Shown here: positions 20,240-31,792 of the stretch, piece by piece
Position numbering within the stretch: position 1 is the first letter of the stretch
Layout of the letters: each line of letters opens with the position of its first letter
From: Meconema thalassinum
Lineage: Eukaryota > Arthropoda > Insecta > Orthoptera > Tettigoniidae
Length of the DNA stretch: 64,000 bases
Reading direction: 5' to 3'
Assembly (NCBI GenBank): GCA_946902985.2
Contig: OX336389.2
Coordinates: forward strand, 339,238,444-339,302,443
The notes under the pieces: model-generated
The model's database searches: none
What the model saw: the letters and a program-made list of their open reading frames with translations, nothing else
What the model was told of the DNA's origin: nothing
Program-made: the position numbers and the translations under genes

Positions 20240-20760
20240 TATTATTTTATCATTTCAAATGATCTTGTCGACTTCGTCGTTATGCTTGGGTGGGTCTAAC
20301 GTTATGCGTTACGGTTACGGCGTGTATGACGTCATCATGTTGTTCAGTGCATATGCACCGAGTCTGAGACGGCGAGTGCGTGACGTCATGCAGCAGAGGG
20401 GACCTCCCGTTACCCGTACGGGAAGCCTACGTACGCGCCAGCTGCATGATACTGAATGACTTGCAACTTGTTGATCATGAAGCGTTCACGTGATTCTTGC
20501 TATCTCTGTACTTGCGGGTTCGTTCGTTAAGCTTGCTTACTTATAGTTTACAATTTGTGCAGGGTAGTAAAGTGTGTTAATAATGGAGTCTGTGGATCGT
20601 TCGTTAAACTTGCTTATTTACAATTTACGTAAAGTGTGTTAATAATGGAGTCTGTTGACAGTAATAGTGCTATTATATCTATTAAAGCTAAATCTCGTGC
20701 TGTAATGGAGTCTGTTGCAAGAGTCCTGGGGCTTCGAGCGAAGCGAGAAGCCCTCCTGAG
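20240..20760 (+). repeat. CpG-rich stretch with two TGACGTCA sites and short direct repeats
   Basis: Perfect CRE-type palindromes TGACGTCA are at 20327-20334 and 20381-20388. Just downstream, 'cgttcgttaarcttgctta' and 'aaagtgtgttaataatggag' occur twice (20518-20594, 20597-20655), and 'taatggagtctgttg' a third time at 20703. A 50-codon frame starts at ATG 20646 (MESVDSNSAI). This could be an old promoter region; no known gene follows. Confidence 0.4.
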
Positions 20761-20995
20761 CCTTTCTAACATAGCATTTGTTGCATGCATCATTTGAAAT
20801 TATATAAAGTCTGGTCTCTCAGACTGACTGTGTCTTTTTATTATTATGAAAACTATTTTAAATGTGGATTAGGTAGGATATAGGCTAATGCAGTACATAT
20901 GGGACAGTAGCGAGGCTCGAGGGATCGGGATGTGACAGTTACACCCGGTAAGTATGGTCTCCGCTACTTCGCCATCAGGATAGCTGTATATTTGC

Positions 20996-21180
20996 TTGAT
21001 ATGGCGGGGCGCGGTGGCGCAGCGGACAAGCTGTTTGCCTCTCACCAAGGTGGACCGATTATCGAAGTGAAATGGCATGTCCTGTGTTTCGGATTCAACC
21101 TAAAAAAGTGAGGTCCCGTGGCTCATGATACCGAGATTAGACTAACGGTCACTTAAAACTACAACCTTCCTTCCTAGATA
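20996..21180 (+). mobile_element. SINE-2, forward, B box deleted
   Basis: The head 'ggggcgcggtggcgcagcgg' and tail 'aggtcccgtggctcatgat' match SINE-2. The B-box segment between 'caccaaggtgga' and 'tcgaagtgaaatggcatgtc' is missing. Confidence 0.75.
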
Positions 21181-21189
21181 CGTAGTCAT

Positions 21190-22272
21190 GCTACAACTTC
21201 GGACCTCGTAGTGGTAAACCCTGTGCAGGGCCGTAGAGAGCGACCACGGGCCCTAGGACAAGGTCTTCCGGGTCTCTCCAATTTTATTTCACCTGTGACC
21301 TAAATTTGAAATTACGGTATTAAAGTTGCAAATTTTTAACGCCCCCCCCCCTCCCCCCCTCCCCCCACCCCCTCTCCCAAGAAATTAAGAAAAGCTCCGT
21401 GGAATTTATCTTGCCAAACTCAATATTAATTTAGGCCTACTTTGTTTTTAGTTATTCAGCCACTGTCCTTATTTTTGTCTTTCATTGATTGTTCTTTTGC
21501 TTGAACATTTTGATCCCTGTGCATTAAATATTATATTTTCGTTGCATGTGAACGTGTTGAGGCACCACAAGAATAAGCCTTACTCCTTTCAAAACTGTAG
21601 GAAGTCAACAGTCTTTATTTTTTCCGAGATTGAATTAGAAACTTTATGCTCCACAAAGAGCTCTCGAACTTTAGCACGTTATGAATTAAATGGACAACTC
21701 TAGTAACTTTGCCATTTCCCCGGAAGAAAAACGAACAATACAATGCCAATGGTCAGTTATAAAATTAGTTATATGTTTTCTTTGTAATGTTTTTGGATAC
21801 TATTCACTGGCTGTGTTTACATCAAACAGAGTCATATCAGAAAATGTCATAATTGTTTAGACATTAAATTAAATAAAGTTGTCCACTCTAAGTCCTTTTA
21901 CCACCTCGGGATCCTCAGCAATTTCGAGCCCCGGGGTTACAGTCCCACTTCCCACGCCCTCTCCCTGGCCCCGTGAGATATAACTGATACAAGTGGGAAG
22001 GGTGCGAGGGCCATATTAATAGGCTGTTGGAAACGTATCTGGTGGTATCTTTCATGACAAATAAGTTACTAACTTATAGTGTGACATTTCGCTTTGAACA
22101 GACTTCCCTTTGAACATATTGTAGCAATTGTGTTGGTTAATTTCTCTGTGTTCTTAAATTTTTATTGTCACCTTCATTATGCTATGAGTATGAACATTGT
22201 CACTGGGTTTAATAATGAATTAATAAATTAATATATAAAATATATCTTCTATATTTATATCTATATCTATAT
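21190..22272. other. Unassigned DNA
   Basis: Contains 'cagggccgtagagagcgacc' near 21226, which resembles a hAT-type terminus but has no partner I could fix, a C-rich run at 21342-21375, AT-rich DNA and an (atatct)n microsatellite at 22245-22275. Confidence 0.4.
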
Positions 22273-23083
22273 ATAACTCTACTCTTGTGATCTCCATCGG
22301 AGGTCACCACAAACAATCTTCAACTTGAAGCAACCATGGCAGAACGACAGGAAAATATTCCACTACCCCAGGCCCCAGTCAATAGATTGGATCCCTGTTC
22401 TGGTCATAGGATTCTGGGGGACCAGACATGTCATGTAGAGAAGGATCGGAGCTTCTCAAAACCTCTTCGACCTAAACGAAGGTGTTTCATAGGTACACTT
22501 AATGTGAACACTTTGCTTAAGCCTGGGAAACTCAAACATTTAACGAATACGCTTGATAAATTCAGCATCAAAATTTTGGCATTGCAGGAAACACGATTTA
22601 CAGATGAAAATCACTTTGATTCTGAGAATTACAGGCTCTATAAAGGAAAACCTGCAGTGCAGATCAACACAGGACCAAGACAATTTGGCACAGGTTTTGC
22701 GGTTAGCAAGTCCGTCACAGATTCAGTAATTGATTTTACTTCACTATCAGAAAGACTCTCAACACTCTCAATAAAATCGGGAAACAAGGTATACACACTG
22801 ATTAACGTGCATGCACCAACGAATGACTACCACAGGAAAGACCCTCAGGTAATAGAAGACTTCTGGGAACTTCTGGAGGAAATCACGAACAAAATTCCCA
22901 AACATCATGTCAAGATTCTACTGGGGGATTTTAATAGTCAGTTAGGAAAAGAAAAGAAATATAGGAGAATTACAGGACCATACACTGCTCATAGCAGAAC
23001 CAATAAAAATGGTGAACACCTTATAAGCTTCTGTCAAAATTTCAATCTCCAAATTATGTCAACACAATTCCAGAAGCCTACGC

Positions 23084-26000
23084 GTATGTATGTATGTATG
23101 TATGTATGTATGTATTCTTTAGTGTCAGACAGATAGACTCCACTAGTGACAATATAATAATTAACAATAAAATTTACAATTATAAACAAAACAAAAACAG
23201 CAAACACGTACAAAAATAGAAATACACTAATCTATTATAAATCAGCAACCACAACCATACAGACACGCACTCAAACATCCAATCTCAAGCATTCATTCAT
23301 GCAATCCCTTTGTACAAGAAACATTACAATAATTATTACAGAAAAAACCAACTATCAACAGTAAACAGAAACAGGCAAAAACATAAAATAAAAGATAAGA
23401 GGACAAAGTTCAGAAACTGGGGAAAGTAATACAAGAGCGACATTCAAGGATCTAGATAACAGCAAACAAAAAATACATTACTTCATTCGCTCGTACATTC
23501 AATCAAAAAATCAATCAACCATTCATTCGACCACATGTTCAATCAATCAACGCAAATAGAAATTAACACAATATGCATACACTATTTTACAGCCCACTTG
23601 AGATATCTCTCATAACAGTTAATAGAGAGTCGAAGTGGTAGCACTTCTATTCTCCATCAAGCTGTATGTTGACTGCAACCGGATCAGACATGAATTTTTG
23701 TGCACATTAATTCTCGATCTGACCCCATCGAACGTGTGCTTCCGTCTGGTGGTTCTCTGAGGGACGTGAAAACCCAAGTCAGCTAGCAACTGATTAGAGT
23801 CAATTCCGCCATTTACCAGCTTCCAAAGGAATCTCACGTCACCCACTGTGCGCCGACTGCTAAGTGGAGGAAGACTGTACACGTTGCAATAACTGTCATA
23901 CTCAGCTCTATGGTACGGTCGTCCACCCCTGTAACAGAGCCATTTAATAAATCTCTTTTGCACACGTTCGATGGCGTCAATTTTATTACTGTGAAAGGGA
24001 TTCCAGATCACACTACAGTATTCTAATTTAGGCCGAATGAGTGACTTAAATAATTTGGATAGAGTTATGTCCGAAAAATAATTTAAACAATTTCTTTTTA
24101 AAAATCCCAGGATCCGGAAACTTTCACGACATATTTTTGAAATATGTTCATCGAACGAGAAATTATTAGTGATTGTCACCCCTAGATCCTTAATGGTTGA
24201 CACTTTACGTAGCGTTTCATTTTTAATACAATAATTAAACCTGGGTAGGAGGTTACGTTTCAATGAAACTGACAAAACTTTACACTTTTCAGTATTCAGT
24301 TTCAGTTTCCATGTTTCACACCATTCACTGAGTTGGTGTAGATCGTCAGCGTACATCAGGCACCTAGAATTATGAATTATACGAGGGATATCATTTACAA
24401 AAAGTATAAAAAGCAGAGAACCCTGAGGGACACCGGAAGTAACGTTAACAGATTTAGACTTATTATTATTAATTACAACTGATTGGGTTCTATTTGAGAG
24501 GTAGCTTTTGAAGAAACGTAAAAGATTACCTGTTATACCAAAGTTTGAAAGTTTATGAAGCAGTAGGTTGTGATGTACGCTGTCGAAAGCCCTAGAGAAA
24601 TCAGTATAGATAACATCAGCACTACCACGGTTATTCATAAAGGTGGATACATCATGAGTGAAGACTGCTAGGTTGGTAGCAGTGGATCGCCTAGGAAGAA
24701 AGCCGTGCTGAAGTTCAGTGATGAATGGTGACACGTGAGCGTACACTTCGTCTCGAACAATTGATTCAAAGACTCGCGCGAAAATAGACATTAGTGTTAC
24801 TGGCCTGTAATTTACTACCTTCTGCCTGGAGCCTTTCTTTAACACTGGGGTGATATGAACTGATTTCCAGTAATCCGGAAACACTCCTTCACTGATGGCT
24901 TGGTTGAATAGGATGTAAAGTGGACGAGATAGCTGGTGGCATAAAGATTTAATTATTTCTATAGGAATGGCATCAGGACCGGGAGACTTGCCAGAGGATA
25001 GATTATGTAATTTATTCTTGATGCAGTCTTCGGAAATATGGAAGTACGAAATGCTGTCGTTACTGGAGGGTGGCAGATCAGGTAATGGTGGCGGTATAGA
25101 ATTTACAGGAAGGAATAAGGTTTCGAAATAATCAGAAAACAGCTCACAGGCAGAGTTTGCATCAGTACTGGTACGTCCGTCGTACTCGAGCGAGACTGGT
25201 AATCTGGTGTTCCTAGATCTCTGCTTAATGAAGGACCATAGTCTGTTCGGATTAGTTTTCACACTGGAGTCTATGTCTTCCAGGTAGGCGTCATACTTTC
25301 GGCGTTGAATTTCTTTGAATTCGAGTCTCCTGACCACAAATTCAATTCTATGGCATTCCAAAGAAGAGCGTTTCCATTGACGAAGAGCCCTATTTTTCGA
25401 GTGTAGCGCGCTGATTACATCTGCATCAAACCAAGGTGGATAACGGTAGGGATTAACCTTCACACGAGGAACTGCTTCTCGAACTGCGGACATCAAGAGA
25501 TCATAAAATATCTCACAATTCTCATTAATGTCGTTCCTGATATCAAGGAGGGACCATGGGCAATAATCCAGCAGAAGTTTCAGGTGGTTCATGTCTGCTT
25601 TCTTCCAGTTAAACATTTCCCTGCGAGGTGGTTTTTGAAATAAACTAGTGTCGTGAAAATCAATGTTCCATATTAGAGCACTATGGTCAGATGGAATCCA
25701 CCCCGGTTTTTCTAACTCTACAGATTGAGAGATTTTAGGAATATTAGTAAACAGTAGATCGAGGTAGTTTTGTCCGCACGTGAGATGTGGATTCAATTGA
25801 TGCAGATAGAATGCCTCAATTATCTCGCAGAAGATCGAGTTCACTGCACTTTCAGTTAGTTTTAAAGGTATGAGAGAAGTCCCTTCCTGCTGTCCCCATG
25901 AGATGTCCGGCATGTTGGAATCCCCACACAATATAACTGTATCCTTGTCCTTCAACTGGGCGTGCACCCTGCTGAGAGAGGTATGTAGCTCCTCCAGGTG

Positions 26001-26696
26001 GTTTAAAGAGGCAGGCGGGGGTAGGTACACACAGCCCTCGAACACACTAGACCTTCCTTGGATTTCCAACCAAATAATTTCGCATTCACTTTCTAAGTCC
26101 GCTCTTCTCCTAGCACGCAACTGAGACTGCGTAGCAATGACAACACCACCCCCACGCCCAGGCCTGTCTCTTCTAAATATATCATGAGTCCTAGAAAAGG
26201 CGAGTTCTGAGTCAAGAAAACTGTCAAAAAGCCAAGACTCATTTAAGGCTATTATTGACATATTATTAAAATCACTGCTGCTCAAATCTACTTTGTCCAG
26301 CTTGTTGGCCACGCTCTGAGTGTTCTGAAAGTATATGGACATAGAACTGTTCGAACCCGGACCAGGATTAATTTCTACATCACCTGACAGTAGAAGAAGC
26401 ATGAAGACTGTGGTCACCGTTGATGTTGATGTGACCGTACCTCTCCTAGTGAAAGGGCTGGCTCCTTTTAGCAGCATGGCAGGCGACAATCCAGCAGCAG
26501 AGAAACAACAAAAATTAAAACTCCGATTGGAGCACTTCCAGTTTACTGAAGCTTCATAATTCTTTTCACGAATCATGGACACCCTCACATCACTACCACT
26601 CACAAGAAAAGAACTAGTTACGTGAAAGAATAACACGAGAAAACAGCACAAAACAGGAGACCGAAACACACGCACTTCACTCACCGACGCCATCTT
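23084..26696 (-). mobile_element. CR1/L2-group LINE, reverse strand, inserted in the RTE endonuclease
   Basis: The 3' end, at the left, carries a (gtat)n tail (23085-23115). The ORF starts at 26693, only a few bases from the right junction, where RTE coding resumes at 26697. The 3' UTR is 23116-23618. No clear TSD was found; a few bases of the target seem lost. Confidence 0.8.
23619..26693 (-). CDS. LINE ORF2: signal-like leader, 2A motif, APE endonuclease and RT
   Basis: One uninterrupted frame of 1,024 codons from ATG 26693 (MASVSEV); the seven codons upstream come from the host RTE. Order: hydrophobic signal-like segment ('PVLCCFLVLFFHVTSSFLV', residues ~13-31), a ~65-residue leader, a second hydrophobic stretch, then 2A 'GDVEINPGP' (26358-26384, near residue 105). 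The APE endonuclease follows ('NTQSVANK', 'ALNESWL', 'GDSNMPDISW', 'SDHSAL'), then RT ('SSGKSPGPDAIP', 'VVNYRPVTLMS', 'TDFSRAFDSV', 'GVPQGSLL', 'MYADD') and a C-terminus with 'CSVIWNPF'. Two short in-frame losses are likely: 'PQGSLLFILFVNDI' lacks residues usual after PQGS, and 'YADDLHQLSEW' lacks ~20 residues after YADD. The protein is probably inactive despite its open frame. Confidence 0.85.
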   Translation of the reverse strand: MASVSEVRVFRSPVLCCFLVLFFHVTSSFLVSGSDVRVSMIREKNYEASVNWKCSNRSFNFCCFSAAGLSPAMLLKGASPFTRRGTVTSTSTVTTVFMLLLLSGDVEINPGPGSNSSMSIYFQNTQSVANKLDKVDLSSSDFNNMSIIALNESWLFDSFLDSELAFSRTHDIFRRDRPGRGGGVVIATQSQLRARRRADLESECEIIWLEIQGRSSVFEGCVYLPPPASLNHLEELHTSLSRVHAQLKDKDTVILCGDSNMPDISWGQQEGTSLIPLKLTESAVNSIFCEIIEAFYLHQLNPHLTCGQNYLDLLFTNIPKISQSVELEKPGWIPSDHSALIWNIDFHDTSLFQKPPRREMFNWKKADMNHLKLLLDYCPWSLLDIRNDINENCEIFYDLLMSAVREAVPRVKVNPYRYPPWFDADVISALHSKNRALRQWKRSSLECHRIEFVVRRLEFKEIQRRKYDAYLEDIDSSVKTNPNRLWSFIKQRSRNTRLPVSLEYDGRTSTDANSACELFSDYFETLFLPVNSIPPPLPDLPPSSNDSISYFHISEDCIKNKLHNLSSGKSPGPDAIPIEIIKSLCHQLSRPLYILFNQAISEGVFPDYWKSVHITPVLKKGSRQKVVNYRPVTLMSIFARVFESIVRDEVYAHVSPFITELQHGFLPRRSTATNLAVFTHDVSTFMNNRGSADVIYTDFSRAFDSVHHNLLLHKLSNFGITGNLLRFFKSYLSNRTQSVVINNNKSKSVNVTSGVPQGSLLFILFVNDIPRIIHNSRCLMYADDLHQLSEWCETWKLKLNTEKCKVLSVSLKRNLLPRFNYCIKNETLRKVSTIKDLGVTITNNFSFDEHISKICRESFRILGFLKRNCLNYFSDITLSKLFKSLIRPKLEYCSVIWNPFHSNKIDAIERVQKRFIKWLCYRGGRPYHRAEYDSYCNVYSLPPLSSRRTVGDVRFLWKLVNGGIDSNQLLADLGFHVPQRTTRRKHTFDGVRSRINVHKNSCLIRLQSTYSLMENRSATTSTLY

Positions 26697-26848
26697 GACC
26701 TGGATATCCCCCAATGAAACACTTGGAGAATTCCAGATTGACCACGTTGCTATCTCTAGAAGGAACGCTAAAGAAGTCCTTAATGTGAAAACCAGGAGAG
26801 GATTCTTTGACTCAGATCATCATTTACTACAAATCAAGGTAAAATTTC

Positions 26849-27041
26849 TAAAAGGAAGCTTGTAGTTTAACGTGACCGTTAATCTCGAGATCATGAGCCA
26901 CGGGACCTCCTTTTTACGTGGAATCCGAACCACAGGACATGGCATTTCACTTCGAAAATCTCACATGCATTGGCCGGGAATCGAACCCGGACCGCCTTGG
27001 TGAGAGGCATACAGCTAGACCGCTGAGCCACCACGCCCCAG
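26849..27041 (-). mobile_element. SINE-2, reverse, inserted in the RTE
   Basis: Tail 'aaaggaagcttgtagtttaa' is at the left; the head with 'ggttcgattccc' (read leftward) ends at 27041. An 11-bp TSD ggtaaaatttc is at 26838-26848 and 27042-27052. It cuts the RTE reading frame just before 'FQPNRQRT'. Confidence 0.9.
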
Positions 27042-27737
27042 GGTAAAATTTCAACCCAACAGACAGAGGACAAGGGGAACCCAGCTTTTCCGAACTGATC
27101 CAGAATACCTTGAATTCAACAAGATGAACATCATTGAAGAAATCCGTCAAATGGATACCACGAGCTGGTCTGAACTTGCAGAGAAAATGAAACAAGCAAT
27201 AAAATTCGGTCAACCTCCGAGAAAGAGAAAACATAGGTGGTGGAACATCACATGCGATCATGCTATTGAATATGGGTTTAAAGCATGGAATAATTTCAAT
27301 AGCCATAAAACAACAACAAAATGGCAAGAATTTGTGCAGGTTCGGAAAAACACTTCTAAAATTATTCGCCGAGAAAAGCGCAATTATGATAATAATAGGC
27401 TAAATGAAATAGAACAGGACTTCACTAAGAACAGCACCAGAATTTTTTACAAGACCTTTAGAGAGAATATAGCAGGCTTTCAACCTCCTAGTTTATGCTT
27501 CCAGCGACCTGATGGATCTCTGGAAACAAATACGAGCAATAATTGTGAAATTCTAGCTAAATATCTCAGTACACTCAGTTTCAACCAAGCAAGCAAGGTG
27601 AACAGACGTGCAGTGAAGTGTAAGGAAGAATGGGAATCGCTATTCAGCAGTACCGGGCGGTCATCGGCCGCTGGCAGGCTAGAGTGAAGTGCGATTTCGG
27701 TGTCGGGAAGGTGATAGTGGGCAACGTCACTGAACAG

Positions 27738-28357
27738 ATGGGGGTTTTGGCGATGGGGATGGTAGCGCTGGTTGTGGCGACGCTACTATTAATTGGAGGA
27801 GTGGAGTCAAACCCAGGGCCTGGTCAGCTGGGATGGCAAGAAATGGAAAAAATAAGGGAAATTGTAAAGGAAGTGTCACAAAATGACCAGATCCGGGACA
27901 TTCTTCGTGAGCAATGTAAGGAATTCAAGGAGATGAAGACATGTATAAGAGAAGAGATGAGAATAGTGACAGAAAGGCTGGCCGAGAGAAGCAACAACAA
28001 CAGGAGACAGTTAGACCTAGCAACCAGGTGGAAGCAGTTGTCGGTTCAGAGGAAAGTGCGGTGATGATTCAACAGAGAGCATCGACCTCCAAGTCCAACA
28101 CGGAAGTGGCGCGAGCAGGAACGACTAACGTCAGCGCCAGGAACACCGGACAAGTGCGTGGTTTGCAGAAAGGTGAGACTGGCAAACAACGAGTTACTAG
28201 TCTAAAAGAACTTTGGGGCAAGAAAACCTTGACAGAGCAGTTTAATGTGGAGAAGGAGGTCATTTCTTCTCCAGGTGGTAGTATACTAGAGTTAGAGAAA
28301 GCTAGAGTTACTAGAAGTAAAGCTACCGCCAGTGAGGAGGGTAGGGGTAAAAAATAA
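27738..28357 (+). pseudogene. LINE ORF1 with hydrophobic segment and 2A-like motif, frameshifted
   Basis: The likely start is ATG 27738 (MGVLAMGMVALVVATLLLIG), a hydrophobic run leading directly to 'GGVESNPGP' (27795-27821). This matches the 2A motif except that the usual Asp is Gly. A helical, charged region follows ('EKIREIVKEVSQNDQ'), probably coiled coil. The frame 27630-28064 is left near an (aac)n run at 27994-28003; the rest continues in the frame 27941-28357 with basic, Ser/Thr-rich sequence. An upstream ATG at 27630 would add 36 residues. ORF1 proteins of LINEs usually bind RNA; here that is inference. Confidence 0.6.
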
Positions 28358-28361
28358 CTAA

Positions 28362-31300
28362 ACTGGAATATTGCTAGCGTAAATATAGAGGGTTTTTTAA
28401 ATAAGAGAGGGAACGATGTAGTTTTGACCCTAATAGAAGATATGCAGATTGTAGGATTTGTTGAGAGTTGGCTCCCTGTAGGTTGCGAGGTTAAAATAGA
28501 TGGCTTCAATATATATACAAAATCTAAGATTAGGAAAGCTCGCACCGGTAGGTTCCCAGGGGGAATTGTTGTTTTAATTAAAGAAGAGGTGAGGGAATTA
28601 TCAGAATTTATTAGTTCAGAACTGGAAGAAGTAGTGTGGGTAAAAGCAGATATTAGGGGGAGGGGGAAAGGAATGGTATGTTTCGGCTTTGTCTACAACC
28701 CTCCGGAGAATTCCCCGTATGCAAGAGAAAGCTTTTTCGATGAGTTAGCTATTGAAATAAACAGAATTCAAAATATATATGAAGAGGCAAAGATTGTGCT
28801 TTTAGGGGACTTCAATGCGAGGGTTGCAGACAGAAAGCCCCTTTACAGCAAGGGGGTTGCCGAGGCCGTATGTGGGGATAGGCACAGCAAAGACAAGGAA
28901 TGTAACAAGAACGGAGAAAAGATTTTGGAACTATGTGGTGCAGAAGAGCTATATATATTAAATGGTGTCTGTGTGGGGGATGAAGAAGGTAACCTGACGT
29001 ATATAACAGAGATTGGAGGAAGTGTAATAGATTTAGCAATATGTTCCAGAGGAGCACTAGCCCTAATTAAGAGGTTCACTGTTGAAGAATGGGGGGAATC
29101 ACACCACCTACCAATTGTCGTCAACATGCAGGGAGCGGTGACAAAATCAAAAGGGAACCCACAAGTTAAAGCTATAGAGAGAAAAGTGAATAGATTCATA
29201 TGGAGGGAGGAAAACTGCAGAGAGTTCCAGAACTACTTCCAGGGAGAAAATTTTGAGCTGATAAAGGTAGGAATAAGTTTAATGATCAGTAATGATGAAA
29301 TTGAAGGGGTAATACGTATGATTGAGAATGCAATTATGATGGCCGGGCGGAAAATGCGCGTGAAGGCTAGGGGAAAATTAGTGAGAATTAAAGGATGGTA
29401 CGATGAATCTTGTAGAAGGAAGAAAACCGAAGTTATTAGGGCACTGAAGTTATACAAGAAAGGAGGGGATGATACGATGAGAGTAGAATTTTGTCGTCTA
29501 AGGAAAGAATATAGGGAACTGCTCAGTAAAATGAAAGATGAATGGCAGGGTAAGGAAGCAACAGCACTGAATAAGGATTCTAAAGCTAACAACTGTAGCA
29601 AAGTGTGGAGCAGGATAAATTCTTACTGTAGGGGGAGCAGAAGTGGTGGGGGGAGCAGAAGTGGTGGGGGGGAGCTCTATTAGTGATGAAATATGGATTG
29701 CATATTATGAGAATCTGTTAAATGCTGAAGATATTGGAGGAAGAGGGATGAGTTTGGCGTCCCGAGGGGGCTGGAGGCCACTCTGCCTATGCTGGACCAA
29801 GTCATATCGATAGAGGAAATTAAGGAAGTAATGACAAAAAGTAAAGGAGGGAAGTCAGGTGCTATTTCGGGGATAACAAATGAATTTTGGCAAGAGTTGA
29901 GTAGCAATAGGTTCATGATGGACAGCTAGGTAAAAATCTTTAACAAAATCTTTGAAGGAGGTAGATTTCCAAGGGCGTGGCAGGAGGGGATAATTTGTCC
30001 AATATATAAGAAGCGTGGGGACAAACTAGACCCAGGCAACTATAGAGGCATAACTTTGCTTGATAATTTGAGCAAAATGTACACCGGGGTCTTATCCAAG
30101 CGTTTAATAGCATGGGCAGAGGGCTGTTCGGTGTTCTCGAGACTCCAGACAGGGTTCAGAAAAGGAATGAGGACCAGTGACAATATAATGGTGGTTAAAA
30201 CGGTGATGGACAAGTACATAAGAAGGAAAAGAGGTAAGCTGTATATCACAGCAATTGATTTGGAGAAGGCGTTTGATTCAGTGAGCAGGGGAGCTGTCAT
30301 GGCTAAACTGGGGAAAATCGGGGTGTCACACAAAATGATACGAGCAATTGAGAATGTGTATTCCGAAGTGAAATGTGCAATTAAAACTAAAGATGATGTA
30401 ATTGTAGGAGAGATAACGTCTAATATAGGACTAAAACAGGGATGCAAATTATCCCCGGTGCTTTTTTTGCTATTTATCAACGATATTTTCGAGTCAAAGG
30501 GCTTTGAGCAACGGTCCAACCCTTGCTTGGACAATTATGATATCCCGGGCCTAGCTTTCGCTGATGACATCCTTCTGCTTGCTCTAACACCCTATAATAT
30601 GCAATATAGTATTGACGAGATTGTGAGATACTGTGAGGACTGGAACTTAAAAATTAACCCGAGTAAGACCAAAGTTATGGTCTGCAAAAAGGGAGTTAAA
30701 CTGGCTAAGAATGAAAAGTGGGTCATGTATGGGTCTCAGTTAGAGACGGTGAAAAAACTTGATTATCTAGGGACGATAATGGCGAGTAATGGTAAATGGA
30801 CCGAACAAATTAAAAGGGCAAAATCGAAAGGGCTAGCGGCATTGGCGAATGTTAAAGTGTTAGAGCGTAGGTTACCGAATCTTGACTACAAAGTGTATAA
30901 GAATGTGTTCAACGCACTCATCGTTTCAAGAGCACTCTATGGAGTGGAAGTATGGGGTTTAGAGGAAGGAACGAAAACCCTGGACAGTATTGTAAGTAGG
31001 TTCGCCAAGATAATTTTGGGGCTACCTAGTTGCACGGCGAATTGTGGAGCGAGAATGTTGTGTGAGGAAGTAAGCATTAGACAACATATCATAAAAAGGG
31101 TCATAAAGTCTTGGATTCGTTTAAAAGCAGGTGGAGGGGGGGGGGGGGAAATGCTCAAGGTAGCCTACCTGCGCCAAATGAAGCATCAGCAAGAGGGCTA
31201 CTGGGTGGACGGGGTAAGAAGTGTACTGGAAAGATTAGGAATGGGTTATCTATGGGATAGGGACTTACAAAGAGAGGAAGGTAGGGTGTGTAAAAAAGTG

Positions 31301-31792
31301 TGCAGAAGGGTTAATGACGTAGAGTTGCAGGTGCTAAGGGAAGAGTGCACCAGTAGGAGAACCTTAACGGAGTTCTGCGAAATAAGGAACTTTATGAGCA
31401 TAAAGCCTCAATGCCTAATGAAAAGAGAAATGAGAGGGATAATTTGGTGGTTAATGGGGGTGTATAAGAACAAAGCGTTGAGAGAAGTAGGAAAAGAGGA
31501 CATTTGCCTGTTTTGTGGGAAGGTTATGGGTGCGGCGCACCTGATCAGGGAATGCAAGGAAATTAAAATGATAAGAGCAAAGTTTGTAGGCAAAGCAGAT
31601 CTAAACAGAATAGAAAATGAAAATGAGTATCACACTTTAATTAAATTACTAAAAAGGGAATGGGGGAAAGCAGGTCAATTAGCAAAATATTTTAATACCA
31701 TCAGGGCAATGTGGAATAAGAAAGCGTCGGATGAGATTCAGAACAAAGATGCATGTAAATTAAGCAGTCAAGTACAGGAGATGGCTTCCTAA
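28362..31792 (+). pseudogene. LINE ORF2: endonuclease, RT and CCHC finger, broken
   Basis: Endonuclease (28362-29683): 'WNIASVNIEGF', 'GFVESWLP', 'GFVYNPPENS', 'LLGDFNARVADRK' and 'SHHLPIVV' mark APE blocks. A local tandem duplication (ggggagcagaagtggtgg, 29630-29670) is followed by loss of frame, and a TAG at about 29927 lies in the RT N-terminus. The RT (30056-31792) has 'LQTGFRKGMRTSDN', 'AIDLEKAFDSV', 'GLKQGCKLSPVLFLLFINDI' and 'LAFADDILLL'; the C-terminus has a zinc finger 'CLFCGKVMGAAHLIREC'. The final 578 codons are open. The gene is dead because of the central breaks. Confidence 0.8.

Noticed and set aside
21226..21960. A second hAT element starting at cagggccg
   Set aside because: No matching inverted end or 8-bp duplication could be fixed.
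26335..26559. 74-codon forward frame opposite the 2A region
   Set aside because: Antisense shadow of the CR1/L2-like ORF with no start context or similarity.
28069..28545. 158-codon open frame antisense to the third LINE
   Set aside because: It lies opposite ORF1/ORF2 coding sequence and has no motif; it is a shadow frame, as are others antisense to LINE ORFs (28812-29601, 30040-30534).
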